DNA of 7,784 bases from an uncultured Lachnospiraceae bacterium (GTDB taxonomy: Bacteria; Bacillota; Clostridia; Lachnospirales; Lachnospiraceae), in contig CAMOZD010000046.1 of the NCBI GenBank assembly GCA_946630645.1, forward strand, positions 1-7,784, given 5' to 3'. A program made the translations under genes and the position numbers. The stretch's first letter is position 1; each line of letters begins with the position of its first letter. Positions 6,447 to 7,784 of the stretch are shown here, piece after piece. Below the pieces are notes generated by a model that had not been told where the DNA came from, searched no databases, and saw only the letters and a list, made by a program, of their open reading frames with translations.

Positions 6447-7190
6447 ATGGACAAGGAGATCCTGCTTCAGGCAGACCATATCACAAAAAAATACAGTGGC
6501 AAGACCATCATAAGAGATATCAATATTGAGCTGGGCAAGGGGGAGCTGGTCAGCCTTCTCGGTATGAGCGGGTCCGGCAAGACCACCCTTTTCCATGTCC
6601 TGTCCGGCCTGACCCTTCCCGAGGAGGGCAGGGTCCTCCTGCGGGGAGAGGATGTGACCGGCAATCCCGGCAGGGTCAGCTATATGCTGCAAAAGGATAT
6701 GTTGTTTTCCCATAAAAAAATTATCGATAATGTATCCCTGCCCCTGGTCATCCGGGGCATGGGCAGGAAGGAGGCCAGAGCCCAGGCAGACCCTCTTTTT
6801 GAGGACTTTGGCCTGGAGGGAACCCAGTACCTTTACCCCTGCCAGTTGTCTGGGGGTATGCGGCAGAGGGCAGCCCTGCTCAGGACCTACCTGTCATCCC
6901 AGGGTGTGGCCCTCTTAGATGAGCCCTTCAGTGCCCTCGATACCATAACCAAGTCGCTGATTCATAAGTGGTATCTGGACGTCATGGAGAGGATTGACCT
7001 GTCGACCCTTTTTATCACCCATGATATTGATGAGGCCATTCTTCTTTCAGACAGGATTTATATCCTGAATGGGAAGCCTGGCCAGATCAGGGACCAGATC
7101 ATCATCAAAGAAAAGAAACCCAGGGATGAGAATTTTTCTCTGTCTGACCAGTTTCTCGCCTACAAAAGGGAGATTATCGGAAAGCTCTAG
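6447..7190 (+). CDS. thiZ: ABC transporter ATP-binding protein (ThiZ-like)
   Basis: Cytoplasmic ATPase that powers the importer. From the ATG at 6447 it has 247 residues with a complete motif set: Walker A GMSGSGKTT (39-47), Q-loop glutamine in YMLQKD (Gln82), signature LSGGMRQRAALLR (134-146), Walker B VALLDEP with catalytic Glu159, D-loop SALD, and H-loop FITHD (His192). It resembles the nitrate/sulfonate/taurine and ThiZ group. I chose 6447 because AGGAAAG (6430-6436) is 10 nt upstream and family members begin with residues like those after this Met. In-frame ATGs at 6387 (overlapping the binding-protein gene by 20 nt) and 6414 (AGGGG only 4 nt away) would add 20 or 11 residues with no conserved content. 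It is the last gene of the operon, followed by a strong terminator. Confidence 0.92.
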   Translation: MDKEILLQADHITKKYSGKTIIRDINIELGKGELVSLLGMSGSGKTTLFHVLSGLTLPEEGRVLLRGEDVTGNPGRVSYMLQKDMLFSHKKIIDNVSLPLVIRGMGRKEARAQADPLFEDFGLEGTQYLYPCQLSGGMRQRAALLRTYLSSQGVALLDEPFSALDTITKSLIHKWYLDVMERIDLSTLFITHDIDEAILLSDRIYILNGKPGQIRDQIIIKEKKPRDENFSLSDQFLAYKREIIGKL

Positions 7191-7256
7191 ATCCGGGAAG
7201 CCAGGGGAATCTGGCCCTATGAAGCCATGCCCGGGCCTTTTCGTAAGAGCAAGCCG

Positions 7257-7306
7257 GCCGCGGAAGGACGGCCCTGCCTGTGCAGGGCCCCTCCGCGGCT
7301 TTTTTT
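7257..7306 (+). terminator. Intrinsic terminator of the thiamine transport operon
   Basis: GCCGCGGA (7257-7264) pairs with TCCGCGGC (7292-7299). An inner stem GGCCCTGC (7270-7277) pairs with GCAGGGCC (7282-7289) around the loop CTGT, with small bulges between the two stems. Seven T follow (7300-7306). It starts 66 nt after the ATPase stop. A weaker GGCCC/GGGCC hairpin with TTTT (7213-7241) comes before it. Confidence 0.93.
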
Positions 7307-7525
7307 ATAGACAGGTTATGGTATATAAAAGAATAATCCTCGGTTTTCGTTTATTAATAATCTCCGGGGATGTGCCAGCTGGAAATTCTTATATTCCGCC
7401 TTATGATAATAGCTATGGGCTGGGACTTAAATAAGCTTTGGGGATGCCCATTGACATGGTAAGAATGATGTTGCCGGCGTGACCACACCCAGTGAGGAGG
7501 TTACCTGTACCGATTATGTTTAATA
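7307..7525 (+). other. Non-coding spacer before the Mrp antiporter gene, no gene recognised
   Basis: I see no supported gene here on either strand. It holds a TGGGC/GCCCA inverted repeat (7416-7420 with 7446-7450) and a TTGACA at 7451-7456 with no matching -10 box. An AGGAGG at 7495-7500 stands 15 nt before an ATG (7516) that opens only 11 codons, ending at 7551. The isolated strong ribosome binding site could be a remnant of a lost small gene, but nothing else supports that. No known riboswitch class was recognised. Confidence 0.4.
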
Positions 7526-7554
7526 TTTACAAATGTGCTTTATGGGTGTAGAAT
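7526..7554 (+). promoter_or_regulatory. Promoter of the Mrp antiporter genes
   Basis: The -35 box TTTACA (7526-7531), a 17-bp spacer and the -10 box TAGAAT (7549-7554) are each one base from consensus. Transcription would start near 7561 and give a leader of about 53 nt with a short hairpin, CTGA/TCAG, before the start codon. Confidence 0.68.
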
Positions 7555-7613
7555 GATTCAAGCTAAAACGCTGATATTTTCAGTATAAATAATGGTTATA
7601 AAAGAGGTTTTAT

Positions 7614-7784
7614 ATGGCTTTTTTATTTTTTGTCATATGGATTATTTTGAATGGAAGGATAACTCTGGAACTGGTCCTGATTGGAATGGGGGTTTCGGTG
7701 GCCATCTATTTTCTGGCGGCCCGGGCCCTGGATTACTCCCCGAAAAAAGATCTGCAGCTTTTGCGGAGTCTTCCAATTGTCTTT
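7614..7784 (+). CDS. mnhE: Na+/H+ antiporter subunit E, MnhE/MrpE (3' end missing)
   Basis: The first 57 residues of a membrane protein, open to the window end. Two hydrophobic stretches (about 1-12 and 18-37) surround NGRITLE (13-19), and the second is followed by RALDYSPKKDLQLLRSLPIVF. The pattern of a short helix, NGR-T-E, a second helix and DYSPKKD then L-R-LP fits the N-terminus of Mrp/Mnh subunit E from Clostridia. That subunit belongs to the multi-subunit Na+(K+)/H+ antiporter of the cytoplasmic membrane, which works in pH and sodium homeostasis. The family is usually about 160 residues, so roughly a third is visible. AAAGAGG (7601-7607) lies 6 nt before the ATG. Subunit E would be first in its operon here; subunits F, G, B and others are expected downstream but not seen. 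Recognition is from pattern memory of a short fragment. Confidence 0.78.
   Translation, partial: MAFLFFVIWIILNGRITLELVLIGMGVSVAIYFLAARALDYSPKKDLQLLRSLPIVF

Noticed and set aside
7069..7434. Plus-strand open frame of 121 codons extending past the ATPase gene
   Set aside because: It overlaps the ATPase out of frame and then runs through the operon terminator and into the spacer.
7451..7456. TTGACA as a promoter -35 box
   Set aside because: There is no -10-like hexamer at 16-18 bp; the sequence there is G+C-rich.
7516..7551. Eleven-codon reading frame after AGGAGG
   Set aside because: The spacing of 15 nt to the ribosome binding site is too long, and its stop codon overlaps the -10 box of the next promoter.

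Overview
The window looks like chromosomal DNA of a Firmicute in class Clostridia, most likely a Lachnospiraceae-type gut anaerobe. This rests on the tRNA-controlled (T-box) leucine leader, the TPP riboswitch ending in an intrinsic terminator, strong AGGAGG ribosome binding sites, a lipoprotein signal peptide with a lipobox, and G+C-rich genes separated by very A+T-rich spacers. The genus is an inference; no rRNA or tRNA gene is present. Nothing indicates a phage, transposon or CRISPR array.

Layout. Positions 1-1379 (+) hold the 3' part of clpB, a disaggregase of the AAA+ class. It converges on leuA (1683-3365, -). Between them lie a strong hairpin terminator that can serve both strands (about 1472-1514) and an A+T-rich array of degenerate 14-bp tandem repeats (1530-1683) that runs right up to the leuA stop codon. 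leuA is preceded on the minus strand by a leucine T-box leader with a CUC specifier (about 3438-3745) and a near-consensus promoter (3752-3780).

The spacer between the leuA promoter and the opposing thiamine-operon promoter (4039-4067, +) contains a second array, of about 24-bp units (3891-4025). The plus-strand transcript starts with a TPP riboswitch (4082-4167) and an intrinsic terminator (4204-4233). It then encodes a small MTH1187/YkoF-like thiamine-binding protein (4255-4551), an ABC permease starting with TTG inside the previous gene (4520-5323), a THI5/NMT1-type substrate-binding lipoprotein (5363-6406) and an ABC ATPase (6447-7190). A strong terminator at 7257-7306 closes this operon.

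After a spacer of about 300 bp with a good sigma-A-type promoter (7526-7554), the last 171 bases encode the N-terminus of a subunit E (MnhE/MrpE) of an Mrp Na+/H+ antiporter, cut by the window end.

How it fits together. Two biosynthetic or salvage units are transcribed divergently from one spacer, and each is read through its own RNA sensor: uncharged leucine tRNA for leuA, and thiamine pyrophosphate for a thiamine or thiamine-pyrimidine importer. The genes belong to known families. The least explained parts are the two tandem-repeat arrays that flank leuA, the role of the small thiamine-binding protein in the ABC operon, and the leader of the Mrp operon.
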